A DNA stretch of 7,354 nucleotides from Treponema sp. (GCA_031290005.1 JAITOJ010000088.1:1-7354); one strand, 5' to 3'; shown: positions 1-5,694, counted from the stretch's first letter. The notes: generated from the sequence alone by a model not told the origin. Program-made: numbers and translations.

Positions 1-66
1 GGGGGGCTGGATTGTTAGATAAATAGAGTGGAGAGAAGAGAGGATTGGCGTTTGCCAACCTTCCTG

Positions 67-100
67 ATTCTTGGCGTCTCAGCGCCTCCGTGTGGGGATT
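67..100 (-). repeat. Dispersed repeat A, copy 1 (GC-GAG type, 8-base period)
   Basis: Read on the minus strand this begins AATCCCCACACGGAGG and continues as imperfect 8-base steps (ACGGAGGC, GCTGAGAC, GCCAAGAA). It aligns with 2007-2042 on the plus strand, which begins AATTCCCCCACGCAGAG and runs GCAGAGCC, GCAAAGCC, GCAGGGAA. It resembles the CACGGAGRCRC-type intergenic repeats seen in many bacterial genomes, whose function is unknown; that link is from memory. No protein is predicted here. Confidence 0.5.
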
Positions 101-161
101 AAACGATTGATTCTGTCTACTCGCACCGGTCTCCATGCGAAAGAGTATAGCACAACAAGGT

Positions 162-202
162 GAGAAGTGTCAAGCGGCGGCGGGGCTTGAATTGCGAATT
201 GC
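162..202 (+). repeat. Dispersed repeat B, copy 1
   Basis: The segment starts GAGAAG, passes through a GCGGCGGCGG block and ends TTGAATTGCGAATTGC. The minus strand of 1966-2005 shows the same order: GAGAAG, GCGGCGGCGG, then TTGAATTGCGAAGTGC. Over the last 26 bases the copies differ by one substitution and a 3-base insertion (GGC here). Together with repeat A it forms a composite A-B module on both sides of the rnz-ABC operon. The rest of 1-221 shows no gene; a small TTGGC-GTTT-GCCAA inverted repeat lies at 45-58. Confidence 0.6.
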
Positions 203-221
203 TGCTCGTGAGACAGGGCTG

Positions 222-965
222 TTACGGCTCACCTACGGCCCGCAAAAATCCTTCTTCCAGAGTAGACGTCCCGGTTTTTTGCAGAATCTCCGCCTTTGTT
301 CCCGAAAGCGTCAGAGTTCCCTGATGGATGATGTGAATTGTCGCACAGAGCGCTTCCGCTTCCTGCATGAGGTGGGTGGAAAGCAGCACTGTTTTGTTTT
401 TTGCCAGGGCTGTGATGAGCAAACGCATCTGATGAATCTGCACTGGGTCAAGGCCGGAAGTCGGCTCGTCCAATACCAGGATTTTGGGGTCGTGCACCAG
501 GGCTTGCGCCAAAGCCAAACGCTGCCGGTAGCCTTTGGAAAGCGCGCCGGTTTGCTTATGGAGCATGTCTCCTTCGATAGCGCAGAGGTCAATCACTTGT
601 TCGACACGCGCTTTGTGCTCCGCTTTTGGAATCCCCAGGGCGGAAAGGCGGATTGCGGCGATGTGGGACAAAAATTCCCGGGCCGTAAAGCCGGAATAAA
701 GAGCGGGCTGTTCGGAGACATACCCCGTAATTTTCCGCACCTCCACCGGGTGTTCGGCGGTCAGAAAATGCTCCGCCCACACTTTGCCTTCCGTGGGATA
801 ATGGATAGCGCAGACGGCTTTTAAGATAGTTGTTTTACCTGCCCCGTTCTGTCCCAACAGGCCGGTGATTTCTCCCCTGGGGGCAGTAAAGCTCACTTCA
901 TGAACAGCGGGAACCGCGCCGGATCTCAAGCCGTAGGTTTTGCCAAAGTGTTCAAGGCGTATCAT
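222..965 (-). CDS. ABC transporter ATP-binding protein
   Basis: A 247-residue ATPase subunit that would power an ABC transporter at the cytoplasmic face of the inner membrane. All nucleotide-binding motifs are intact: Walker A GQNGAGKT (38-45), Q-loop Gln86, a signature LSKGYRQR (142-149) that departs from LSGGQ in the way typical of drug/lipid exporter-type ATPases such as the GldA-like group, Walker B ILVLDEP (162-168), D-loop SGLD (170-173) and switch His198 (STH). The length is normal for a stand-alone ATPase. The start ATG overlaps the rnz stop in ATGA, implying translational coupling; no strong Shine-Dalgarno precedes it. No permease lies in the window: the 221 bases downstream have no gene. 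The substrate cannot be named. The family is certain, the transported molecule unknown. Confidence 0.93.
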   Translation of the reverse strand: MIRLEHFGKTYGLRSGAVPAVHEVSFTAPRGEITGLLGQNGAGKTTILKAVCAIHYPTEGKVWAEHFLTAEHPVEVRKITGYVSEQPALYSGFTAREFLSHIAAIRLSALGIPKAEHKARVEQVIDLCAIEGDMLHKQTGALSKGYRQRLALAQALVHDPKILVLDEPTSGLDPVQIHQMRLLITALAKNKTVLLSTHLMQEAEALCATIHIIHQGTLTLSGTKAEILQKTGTSTLEEGFLRAVGEP

Positions 966-1912
966 TCCGCGCTTTCTTCGGGGTGTTCGTCTGGATAGGG
1001 CAGGGGAAATACCATGCGGTCTTTGGTCAGCACAGTGTTCGGGAATACTGTTTGAGCTTCGTCCAGCAGAGGCTGTAATTCCCGGTCGGTATAGCGGGGG
1101 CTGTAGTGAATCAGGGCCAGCTTGTCCACCTGGGCGGCTTTGGCGACACTCGCCGCCTGGCGGGCGGTCATATGCTTTTTTTCCGCTGCCTGGTCCGCCA
1201 CATCGTCAGCGAACATACCTTCGCAAATCAGCAGGTCAGAACCGCGCACTTCCTGAGCAATGCCGGGAAAATACTGGGTGTCCGTCACAAAGCTGAACTT
1301 TCGGCCGGGCCTGAGCGGCCCCATCACCTGGTCAGGATATACCGGAAGTCCGTCGGCGTTGTCCACGGATTGGCCGGATTGCAGTTGCGACCAGAGGGGG
1401 CCGCGGGGGACTTTGAGGGCCACGGCGGCTTCAGGGTTAAACTCACCGGGGCGGTCAAGCTCCTCCAGGGTGTAACCCACGCAGGTTTTTGTGTGCTGCA
1501 AGGGGAAGGCCCGGATGTAGAATCCGTCTCCGGAATGAACCACACAGGGAGCTTTTATTTCCCGCACGATGATTTGATAATTGATGTACATATCCAGCAC
1601 TCTGCGGCTGGTTTCCACATATTCGGCGATTTTTGGGGGGCCGTAAATATAGAGCGGGTCGTCCCGGTCAACCTGGGAGGAGAGCATCAAGAGGCCGGGC
1701 AGTCCTGTTACGTGGTCGGCGTGGGTATGGCTGATAAAGATGGCATTGATTTTTTTCCATCGCAGATTGAGCCGTCTGAGGGATACTTGCGTTCCCTCGC
1801 CGCAGTCAAAGAGAAACAAGTCACCTTCCCGGCGCACCAGAGCGGAAGTCAGATGACGGTACGGCAGGGGCATCATACCCCCAGAGCCAAGAACAAATAC
1901 TTCCAGATTCAT
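962..1912 (-). CDS. rnz: Ribonuclease Z (tRNA 3' endonuclease)
   Basis: A 316-residue metallo-beta-lactamase-fold endonuclease that removes 3' trailers from tRNA precursors in the cytoplasm. The zinc motif HTHADH (62-67) is complete, and further ligands match His140 (PLQHT), Asp211 (VTDTQ), His247 in KKHMTA and His269 (LIHYSPRY). The N-terminus MNLEVFVLGSGGMMPLPYRH matches the usual start of spirochaete RNase Z. The frame stays open upstream to 2074, but those 54 extra codons encode Cys/Arg-rich residues unlike the family and cover repeats A and B, so I chose the ATG at 1910-1912. No Shine-Dalgarno precedes it; a promoter-like pair ends 6 bases before it, so the mRNA may be leaderless. Its TGA overlaps the ABC ATPase start. 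Confidence 0.95.
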   Translation of the reverse strand: MNLEVFVLGSGGMMPLPYRHLTSALVRREGDLFLFDCGEGTQVSLRRLNLRWKKINAIFISHTHADHVTGLPGLLMLSSQVDRDDPLYIYGPPKIAEYVETSRRVLDMYINYQIIVREIKAPCVVHSGDGFYIRAFPLQHTKTCVGYTLEELDRPGEFNPEAAVALKVPRGPLWSQLQSGQSVDNADGLPVYPDQVMGPLRPGRKFSFVTDTQYFPGIAQEVRGSDLLICEGMFADDVADQAAEKKHMTARQAASVAKAAQVDKLALIHYSPRYTDRELQPLLDEAQTVFPNTVLTKDRMVFPLPYPDEHPEESAE

Positions 1913-1918
1913 GGGAAT

Positions 1919-1947
1919 AGTGTAGCCAAAACCCGCGCAAGACTCAA
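1919..1947 (-). promoter_or_regulatory. Putative rnz promoter, leaderless type
   Basis: On the minus strand TTGAGT (-35, 1942-1947) and TACACT (-10, 1919-1924) are separated by 17 bases. Only six bases lie between TACACT and the rnz ATG, so transcription should begin at or next to the start codon. There is no Shine-Dalgarno, which agrees with a leaderless message. Inferred by eye from sigma-70 consensus. Confidence 0.5.
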
Positions 1948-1965
1948 GGGGTGTGCACTGTCCCC

Positions 1966-2005
1966 GCACTTCGCAATTCAACCGCCGCCGCGTGAGGCTC
2001 TTCTC
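1966..2005 (-). repeat. Dispersed repeat B, copy 2
   Basis: Inverted counterpart of 162-202, sharing GAGAAG, the GCGGCGGCGG block and TTGAATTGCGAA with only a small indel. It lies upstream of the rnz promoter, 1 base from repeat A copy 2. Confidence 0.6.
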
Positions 2006-2006
2006 T

Positions 2007-2042
2007 AATTCCCCCACGCAGAGCCGCAAAGCCGCAGGGAAT
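2007..2042 (+). repeat. Dispersed repeat A, copy 2 (GC-GAG type)
   Basis: It begins AATTCCCCCACGCAGAG and continues with 8-base steps GCAGAGCC, GCAAAGCC, GCAGGGAA, aligning with the minus strand of 67-100. It lies in the intergenic space between the divergent rnz and DUF3990 genes. The in-frame upward extension of rnz runs through it, an argument against that extension being coding. Confidence 0.5.
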
Positions 2043-2076
2043 AACAAACAAAGGCGGCCTCGGCGGAGTCCCATAC

Positions 2077-2106
2077 TTGATTCTTAACGGTTACTTGTGC
2101 TAATTT
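2077..2106 (+). promoter_or_regulatory. Putative promoter of the DUF3990 cassette
   Basis: TTGATT (2077-2082), an 18-base spacer and TAATTT (2101-2106) resemble a sigma-70 promoter. The -10 ends seven bases before the ATG at 2114, which has no Shine-Dalgarno, so the first gene may be translated from a leaderless mRNA. By-eye inference. Confidence 0.4.
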
Positions 2107-2113
2107 TATTCCG

Positions 2114-2623
2114 ATGCATATTTTCCACGGAAGCGACGTTCCGGTCGCCTGTCCTCAAATTTTGTCCTCCAACCGGCTTTTGGATTTTGGCCCCGGATTT
2201 TATACCACCTCAAGCCGTGACCAGGCATGGCGGTGGGCACAACGAGTGGGTGAAAGAAACAAAACAAGAAAAAAAGTGGTCAGTAGTTATGAATTCGATT
2301 TTGAACAGGCAAAAGAAAATCTTGCTTTGATAGAATTCCCTGTTACAGATATCCGATGGCTTGATTTTGTTACCTCCTGCCGAAGTGGCGTTAATCCTGC
2401 AGTTTATTACGATATTGCAACAGGCCCTATCGCCAATGATACAGTATATACCACAATTCAATTATACGAAACGGGCGTATTAAGCGCGGAAGAAACCATC
2501 AGAAGGCTTAAAGTAGTAGAGACAGGAAATCAAATTCTTTTTCATACCGAAAAAGCGTTGACCTACTGTACTTTTGTAGACTATCTGGAGAAGGATATAA
2601 CCAATGGAAAAGAAACAATTTGA
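2114..2623 (+). CDS. DUF3990 family protein, ADP-ribosyltransferase-like
   Basis: A 169-residue soluble protein with the features of the DUF3990 family: the N-terminal strand MHIFHGSD (1-8), LDFGPGFYTT (23-32), WLDF (82-85) and the core YDIATGPIANDTVY (99-112), followed by EETIRRLKVVETGNQILFHTEKAL (about 126-149, helix then strand). As I recall, DUF3990 is placed in the ADP-ribosyltransferase clan, with HGS and the GFYTT Tyr30 in the positions of the NAD-binding His/Arg and Tyr; the third catalytic residue cannot be assigned by eye. Function is therefore inferred: possible NAD-dependent modification of an unknown target. It is the first gene of a tight three-gene operon with a 20-base overlap into the next gene. 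Base composition is clearly more AT-rich than its neighbours (20 G/C in the 60 bases 2281-2340), suggesting acquisition by transfer. Confidence 0.85.
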   Translation: MHIFHGSDVPVACPQILSSNRLLDFGPGFYTTSSRDQAWRWAQRVGERNKTRKKVVSSYEFDFEQAKENLALIEFPVTDIRWLDFVTSCRSGVNPAVYYDIATGPIANDTVYTTIQLYETGVLSAEETIRRLKVVETGNQILFHTEKALTYCTFVDYLEKDITNGKETI

Positions 2624-2840
2624 CGCATTGCTTCCACTGATTGTGGCCGCGGTGGTACAAAAAATTATCGACCGGCAGCAAATCTCCCAGGATGATGCAA
2701 TACAAAAATTGTATCAATCGCAATTATATACCCTGCTGGATGACGAATCGACAAAAGTGTGGTATTACAGCGCGGAAAAGTTGTACTCGCTTTTTGACGA
2801 GGAATTACAGTCGGGAAGCCTGAAATTGCCGGATTGTTAA
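2604..2840 (+). CDS. Small protein of DUF3990-DUF3791 cassette, unknown
   Basis: A 78-residue acidic, probably all-helical protein without signal peptide or membrane segment. Recognisable parts are LLPLIVAAVVQKIID (9-23), a Ser-Gln-Asp-Asp-Ala turn (SQDDA, 28-32) and ESTKVWYYSAEKLYSLFDEE near residues 48-67. Similar small partners, with an ExTKLWW-like core, are known to me beside DUF3990/DUF3791 genes, but I cannot give it a family name. The start at 2604 is well supported: GGAGAAGGA (2588-2595) lies eight bases upstream, inside the end of the DUF3990 gene, and the reading frames overlap by 20 bases. The stop is one base before the next ATG. It could be an antitoxin or adaptor for the DUF3990 protein (inference from gene order and size). 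Confidence 0.8.
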   Translation: MEKKQFDALLPLIVAAVVQKIIDRQQISQDDAIQKLYQSQLYTLLDDESTKVWYYSAEKLYSLFDEELQSGSLKLPDC

Positions 2841-2841
2841 A

Positions 2842-3069
2842 ATGACAAGAACAACAGCGGATTCTTTATTGGCATATAAAATATTCTGTCTTGAAGGATA
2901 CAAAAGCAAACACCGAATTACCGGACAGGAAGCGTATGCTATTTTTAAGAAACATACTGTTTTTGATTATCTTTCAAAATTTTACGACGAGCTGCACTCC
3001 ACAGGGCTCCTGTATGCTGTAGCGGATATAGACGATTTCATCGCAAACCGGCCTCTTGATACTCATTAG
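2842..3069 (+). CDS. DUF3791 family protein
   Basis: A 75-residue protein that fits DUF3791: AYKIFCLEGYKSKHRITGQEAYAIF (about 11-35), then VFDYLSKFYDELHSTGLLYAVADIDDFI (41-68), the hallmark being the FDYL..FY..LH.TG..Y...DID pattern. It is predicted helical and cytoplasmic; no biochemical role is established that I know of. The family is commonly found next to DUF3990 genes, which supports one functional unit. Its ATG follows the previous stop after one base (TAA-A-ATG) with no clear Shine-Dalgarno, so it probably depends on translational re-initiation. The last 32 bases overlap the convergent Xre gene, so either message would be antisense to the other's 3' end. Confidence 0.85.
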   Translation: MTRTTADSLLAYKIFCLEGYKSKHRITGQEAYAIFKKHTVFDYLSKFYDELHSTGLLYAVADIDDFIANRPLDTH

Positions 3070-3445
3070 GACCGGCGGTCCTTCCGGGCAGCCTCGTGGT
3101 TTTGCAGCCCTGCTTTTCCGTCTCTTTGAGCGCTCTGGCGATGGTGTCTATTACCGCGCGGTGTTCTTCGTTTAATTGCGCAATGGTTTGTAGCAATGGT
3201 CGCAGTTCGGGGACGAACAAGCTGTCCACCTTTCCCCCGGCGCTTTCCTGCCCGGTTATCAGATATTCCACGGAGACTCCCAGCACCTGAGCGATTTTGA
3301 CGGCGGCTTCGGCGGAGGGTAAACAATTATGCGTACTCAAATAATTATCAATGGTACGACGGTTCACACCGGAACGGACGGCTAATTCTTTTATCAGCAT
3401 ACCGGAATAATCTAATTCAGTTTTCAGATTATCTTTGAATCCCAT
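3038..3445 (-). CDS. Xre-family HTH transcriptional regulator
   Basis: A 135-residue DNA-binding protein. The HTH_3/Xre domain spans about residues 15-65: LIKELAVRSGVNRRTIDNYL holds the two DNA-binding helices and AAVKIAQVLGVSVEYLITG closes the domain. Residues 78-112 form a leucine/glutamate-rich helix (LRPLLQTIAQLNEEHRAVID) likely for dimerisation. The frame is open to an earlier ATG at 3487, adding MSSENHAFLSILFK; I prefer 3445 because relatives begin MGFKxNL. Neither start has a Shine-Dalgarno. The C-terminal tail after residue 112 is Arg/Gly-rich and lies partly in the overlap with the DUF3791 gene, so it may be a recent extension created when the cassette arrived. It is divergent from the outer-membrane gene and probably autoregulates through the AAATTACG boxes upstream. 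Confidence 0.85.
   Translation of the reverse strand: MGFKDNLKTELDYSGMLIKELAVRSGVNRRTIDNYLSTHNCLPSAEAAVKIAQVLGVSVEYLITGQESAGGKVDSLFVPELRPLLQTIAQLNEEHRAVIDTIARALKETEKQGCKTTRLPGRTAGPNEYQEAGLR
3068..3082. other. Hairpin between convergent genes
   Basis: AGGACCG and CGGTCCT form perfect 7-base arms around a single G, starting inside the DUF3791 stop codon. No T-run follows on either strand, so it is not a standard intrinsic terminator, but it is the only strong stem-loop at this convergent junction and might slow or end transcription from both sides. Confidence 0.35.
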
Positions 3446-3474
3446 TTTAAATAAAATACTTAAAAAAGCGTGAT

Positions 3475-3536
3475 TTTCACTTGACATAATGTGAAATTAC
3501 GTGATATAAACTAAATTACGTTTACAAGCGTAATTT
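3475..3536. promoter_or_regulatory. Putative Xre operator: three AAATTACG boxes
   Basis: AAATTACG occurs at 3494-3501 and 3513-3520, 19 bases apart on the same face, and inverted (CGTAATTT) at 3529-3536. The last two make a perfect 8-base inverted repeat with an 8-base spacer. The first box lies between the -35 and -10 of the plus-strand promoter. A further inverted pair, TTTCAC (3475-3480) and GTGAAA (3491-3496), spans the -35. The position between the regulator and the outer-membrane gene suggests repression of both; binding itself is inference. Confidence 0.55.
3481..3510 (+). promoter_or_regulatory. Sigma-70-like promoter for the outer-membrane gene
   Basis: TTGACA (3481-3486) is a perfect -35 and TATAAA (3505-3510) a good -10, 18 bases apart. 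Transcription would start near 3517 and give a leader of about 190 bases before the ATG at 3710. The opposite strand has TTTATA at the same place with a weak -35 (TTACGC, 17-base spacer), so the Xre gene may use an overlapping divergent promoter. Confidence 0.6.
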
Positions 3537-3580
3537 CTGAAAAGCATTGCTAATTTACACAATGGATTATCTTGTGAACA

Positions 3581-3600
3581 AACCGCCCGTATGGGTGGTT
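3581..3600 (+). promoter_or_regulatory. Leader stem-loop 1
   Basis: AACCGCCC (3581-3588) pairs with GGGTGGTT (3593-3600) across a GTAT loop, 8 pairs including one G-U. No T-run follows, so it is a leader structure rather than a terminator. Confidence 0.4.
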
Positions 3601-3677
3601 ACAAATTCCAATTGCGCGGTTTTGCATCGTCAGAGCCGCTTTGGTGCGGGGCGTATGCTCCGTAAATACAGAAGAAT

Positions 3678-3695
3678 GCTGGTTAAGGAACCAGC
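3678..3695 (+). promoter_or_regulatory. Leader stem-loop 2 next to the ribosome binding site
   Basis: GCTGGTT (3678-3684) and AACCAGC (3689-3695) form a perfect 7-pair stem with an AAGG loop. It ends three bases before the AGGAGG Shine-Dalgarno (3699-3704). A stem in this position could protect the message or influence ribosome access. Confidence 0.45.
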
Positions 3696-3709
3696 TTCAG
3701 GAGGACAAA

Positions 3710-5341
3710 ATGAAAAAGATCATAAGCGTGCTGTTATTGCTGGCGCTGGTCTTTGGGTCTGCCTTTACGCAGACATCGCCTTCAAGCGCTGCTACAGGCG
3801 GTCGCTTTTTGACTGACATTGACAACTTCGTCAGTTCCACAGGGTATACCGGGGTCACGTTTGACAAGTGGTTTGCCTTCGGCACTTTGACTGCGGGAGG
3901 CACTATCGATTTTGGCTTTGCCACCCGTTTTGCCAATTTGTACCTGGGCGCTTACTACGCAGGTAACGGCCTCAACGGTACGAAAACAGACGCCACGTCG
4001 GAGAAAACAGACACCGCCTACGATACTAGTAATGGCATTGTTACCAACACAGATACTACTGATACGGAAAACGGGTCTAATGACGTAAAAACCACCAGCA
4101 CCTATACCGTGCTGGTGGGCGTGTCAAACCTGGCGTTCAAGTTCACCCTCGCGGATGCTAACTCAATCCTTACAAGCGTTGCTCCCGCTGGTCGTACTAC
4201 GATTGTGGAAGCCGGTGTGTGGGATAACTCCCCTGCCGCGACGTTAGACAATACTGGCCTTATCACCCATACCCCCACAGCCGCTGGGGCATACAAAGTG
4301 GGCGCAGAAGTGAGCGAATACAACAAGAAAACCGGCGCCCTGACCCCGACTCTTGAATTGGGCTTTGGCAGCGCGATTACCGGTTTAAAGATTAAACCCA
4401 AAGTAACCCTTGCCGTTCCCATTAATTACAACGAGGAAAGCGCCGAGTGGACCGACTACAGCGGCGGATCCGCCACAATCCAAAAGACCGAAAAAATAAA
4501 CGCCGGCAGAGCGGAAAGCTACACGAGGCCGTCTCTGGCGATTGATACCGGCGGCTGGAAAAGCCCCTCGGGGATTTCCGTCGGTTTGATCGAAAAGTTT
4601 GAATTTGATATTTATGGCAATGAGTACGCGGACGGAACCGCAAAGGGCACAGTGACATGGGGAGAACAGATAAGCACAGACGCCGCAGACCCCGGCATAG
4701 TCAAGACACAGAGCGGGACTATTCTAGATGAAAAAACCTTCTGGAACAACACCCTTACACCCTATCTGTCTTACAGTACCACTGTTGACAAGCTGTCCCT
4801 TGCGGCGCGGCTGGATGTTCCTTTCTCTTTCGGCGGCAACACGAGCAAGAAGACCACGACTACGGTACAAAGTACCACAGGCGCCCCTACCGAGACCACC
4901 ACTGACTACACCGAGACAAAAACCGACACCTTCGGCCTTGGAGCCTCAAGCAGCCTGATACGGCTGCGCACGGGCGTTAAATATCAGGTTATCCCGGGCC
5001 GGTTCTCGGTGCAGGGCGGCGTGGAATTTGATCTTCCCTACTACGCATATAGCGATGTAGAAACAACGAAAGACCCCGCAAAGACGACCACGACACCCGC
5101 CCCGACACCCGCGACCTATCCTGCTGCCAAATCAACGACTACCACCACCACCAAAAAAGGCGTGTGGACTAGTCCGACGCAGGCAACCAAACCGACTATT
5201 GGCTGGACGTTTAACTTTACCCCCACTGTAGCGCTCGACATGCAGACAACTTTTGATGCGGGCGATAAAACCTTGCTGGATAACTTCGTTACCCAGGCTG
5301 CCTTTGGCTTAACCAAAGTGGCTATTACCGCGAAGTTCTAG
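3710..5341 (+). CDS. Exported outer-membrane beta-barrel-like protein, Thr-rich
   Basis: A 543-residue protein of unassigned function, probably an outer-membrane barrel or porin-like surface protein of the Treponema type. Residues 1-21 (MKKIISVLLLLALVFGSAFTQ) are a signal peptide, with cleavage somewhere between 19 and 28. The rest is rich in Gly, Thr, Ser and aromatic residues in alternating strands, such as FGTLTAGGTIDFGFATRF (58-74) and LELGFGSAITGLKIKPKVTLAV (215-236). The C-terminus alternates and ends in Phe (FGLTKVAITAKF), the barrel-assembly signature. Three Thr-rich segments, about 91-133, 380-407 and 451-482, look like surface loops. The start at 3710 is fixed by AGGAGG (3699-3704) and the signal peptide; 23 upstream in-frame codons are leader. 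A terminator follows. The substrate and any paralogues cannot be judged from this window. Confidence 0.85.
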   Translation: MKKIISVLLLLALVFGSAFTQTSPSSAATGGRFLTDIDNFVSSTGYTGVTFDKWFAFGTLTAGGTIDFGFATRFANLYLGAYYAGNGLNGTKTDATSEKTDTAYDTSNGIVTNTDTTDTENGSNDVKTTSTYTVLVGVSNLAFKFTLADANSILTSVAPAGRTTIVEAGVWDNSPAATLDNTGLITHTPTAAGAYKVGAEVSEYNKKTGALTPTLELGFGSAITGLKIKPKVTLAVPINYNEESAEWTDYSGGSATIQKTEKINAGRAESYTRPSLAIDTGGWKSPSGISVGLIEKFEFDIYGNEYADGTAKGTVTWGEQISTDAADPGIVKTQSGTILDEKTFWNNTLTPYLSYSTTVDKLSLAARLDVPFSFGGNTSKKTTTTVQSTTGAPTETTTDYTETKTDTFGLGASSSLIRLRTGVKYQVIPGRFSVQGGVEFDLPYYAYSDVETTKDPAKTTTTPAPTPATYPAAKSTTTTTTKKGVWTSPTQATKPTIGWTFNFTPTVALDMQTTFDAGDKTLLDNFVTQAAFGLTKVAITAKF

Positions 5342-5354
5342 TCTTTTTACACAA

Positions 5355-5390
5355 ACCCCTGCTGGGCCGCGGTCTGGCAGGGTGTTTTTT
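5355..5390 (+). terminator. Rho-independent terminator of the outer-membrane gene
   Basis: CCCTGC (5357-5362) pairs with GCAGGG (5377-5382), extended inward by a T-G pair, followed by TGTTTTTT (5383-5390). It begins 14 bases after the stop codon. The 14-base gap and the clean T-run make this a convincing intrinsic terminator. Confidence 0.8.
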
Positions 5391-5411
5391 CGAACCCGGG
5401 CATTGGGCTTG

Positions 5412-5530
5412 CGGCTTGCAGGCCGCACACTGATTTGCGGGGACGGCGTGATCACCGGGATTATCTTTCCCCTCCTATCATGCCGCCACCGATAACTTAT
5501 CCGAGTAATCAGTGTGCGGCTTGCAAGCCG
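5412..5530. repeat. 119-bp element with 23-bp terminal inverted repeats
   Basis: The arms 5412-5434 and 5508-5530 are inverted copies with one mismatch, around a 73-base core. Each arm starts with its own palindrome: CGGCTTGCAAGCCG is perfect on the right and has one change on the left. The core has no gene and includes GTGATCAC, an 8-base palindrome. This is the look of a small non-autonomous repeat of the MITE or REP-pair type; no clear target duplication is visible. The right palindrome is followed by TTGGTGTTTTTT and could act as a second plus-strand terminator. Confidence 0.65.
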
Positions 5531-5578
5531 TTGGTGTTTTTTATCACTACAGCGCGATTTTGTCAGCTTTGAATTTCA

Positions 5579-5694
5579 GTAAGCCCCTTACTCCCCCCGG
5601 CGCAAGCCCCTTATTCCCTCCGGCGTAAGCCCCTTACTCCCCCCGGCGTAAGCCCCTTACTCCCTTCGGCGCAAGCCCCTTATTCCCCGATGGC
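5579..5694. repeat. Five-unit 23-bp tandem array at the end of mutY
   Basis: Units are 5579-5601, 5602-5624, 5625-5647, 5648-5670 and 5671-5694 (24 bases), consensus GYAAGCCCCTTAYTCCC then variable bases and GGC. Units 1, 3 and 4 contain the small stem GTAAG-CCC-CTTAC; units 2 and 5 carry GCAAG and CTTAT instead. The last unit includes the mutY stop codon and its final codons, so the array appears to have grown from the gene's 3' end. On the mutY sense strand it carries repeated GGGG runs. Confidence 0.9.

Noticed and set aside
45..58. Terminator for the ABC ATPase gene
   Set aside because: The TTGGC-GTTT-GCCAA stem is only 5 pairs and is followed on the minus strand by a pyrimidine-rich stretch, not a T-run.
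135..824. 229-codon open frame on the plus strand
   Set aside because: It lies antisense to most of the ABC ATPase gene, whose motifs are all intact; the translation has no recognisable domain.
1106..2008. 300-codon open frame on the plus strand
   Set aside because: It is antisense to rnz, which has all zinc ligands. Long opposite-strand frames are expected in GC-rich genes.
1913..2074. 54-codon N-terminal extension of RNase Z
   Set aside because: The extension is unlike the family, crosses two intergenic repeats and the likely promoter.
3068..3082. Bidirectional intrinsic terminator
   Set aside because: The stem is good, but neither strand has a following T-run, so it is listed only as a hairpin.
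3547..3816. 89-codon plus-strand frame before the barrel gene
   Set aside because: It overlaps the signal peptide region out of frame, has no ribosome binding site and crosses two leader stems.
5579..5694. CRISPR array
   Set aside because: The units are directly adjacent with no unique spacers and no cas gene is nearby; the same applies to 7235-7349.
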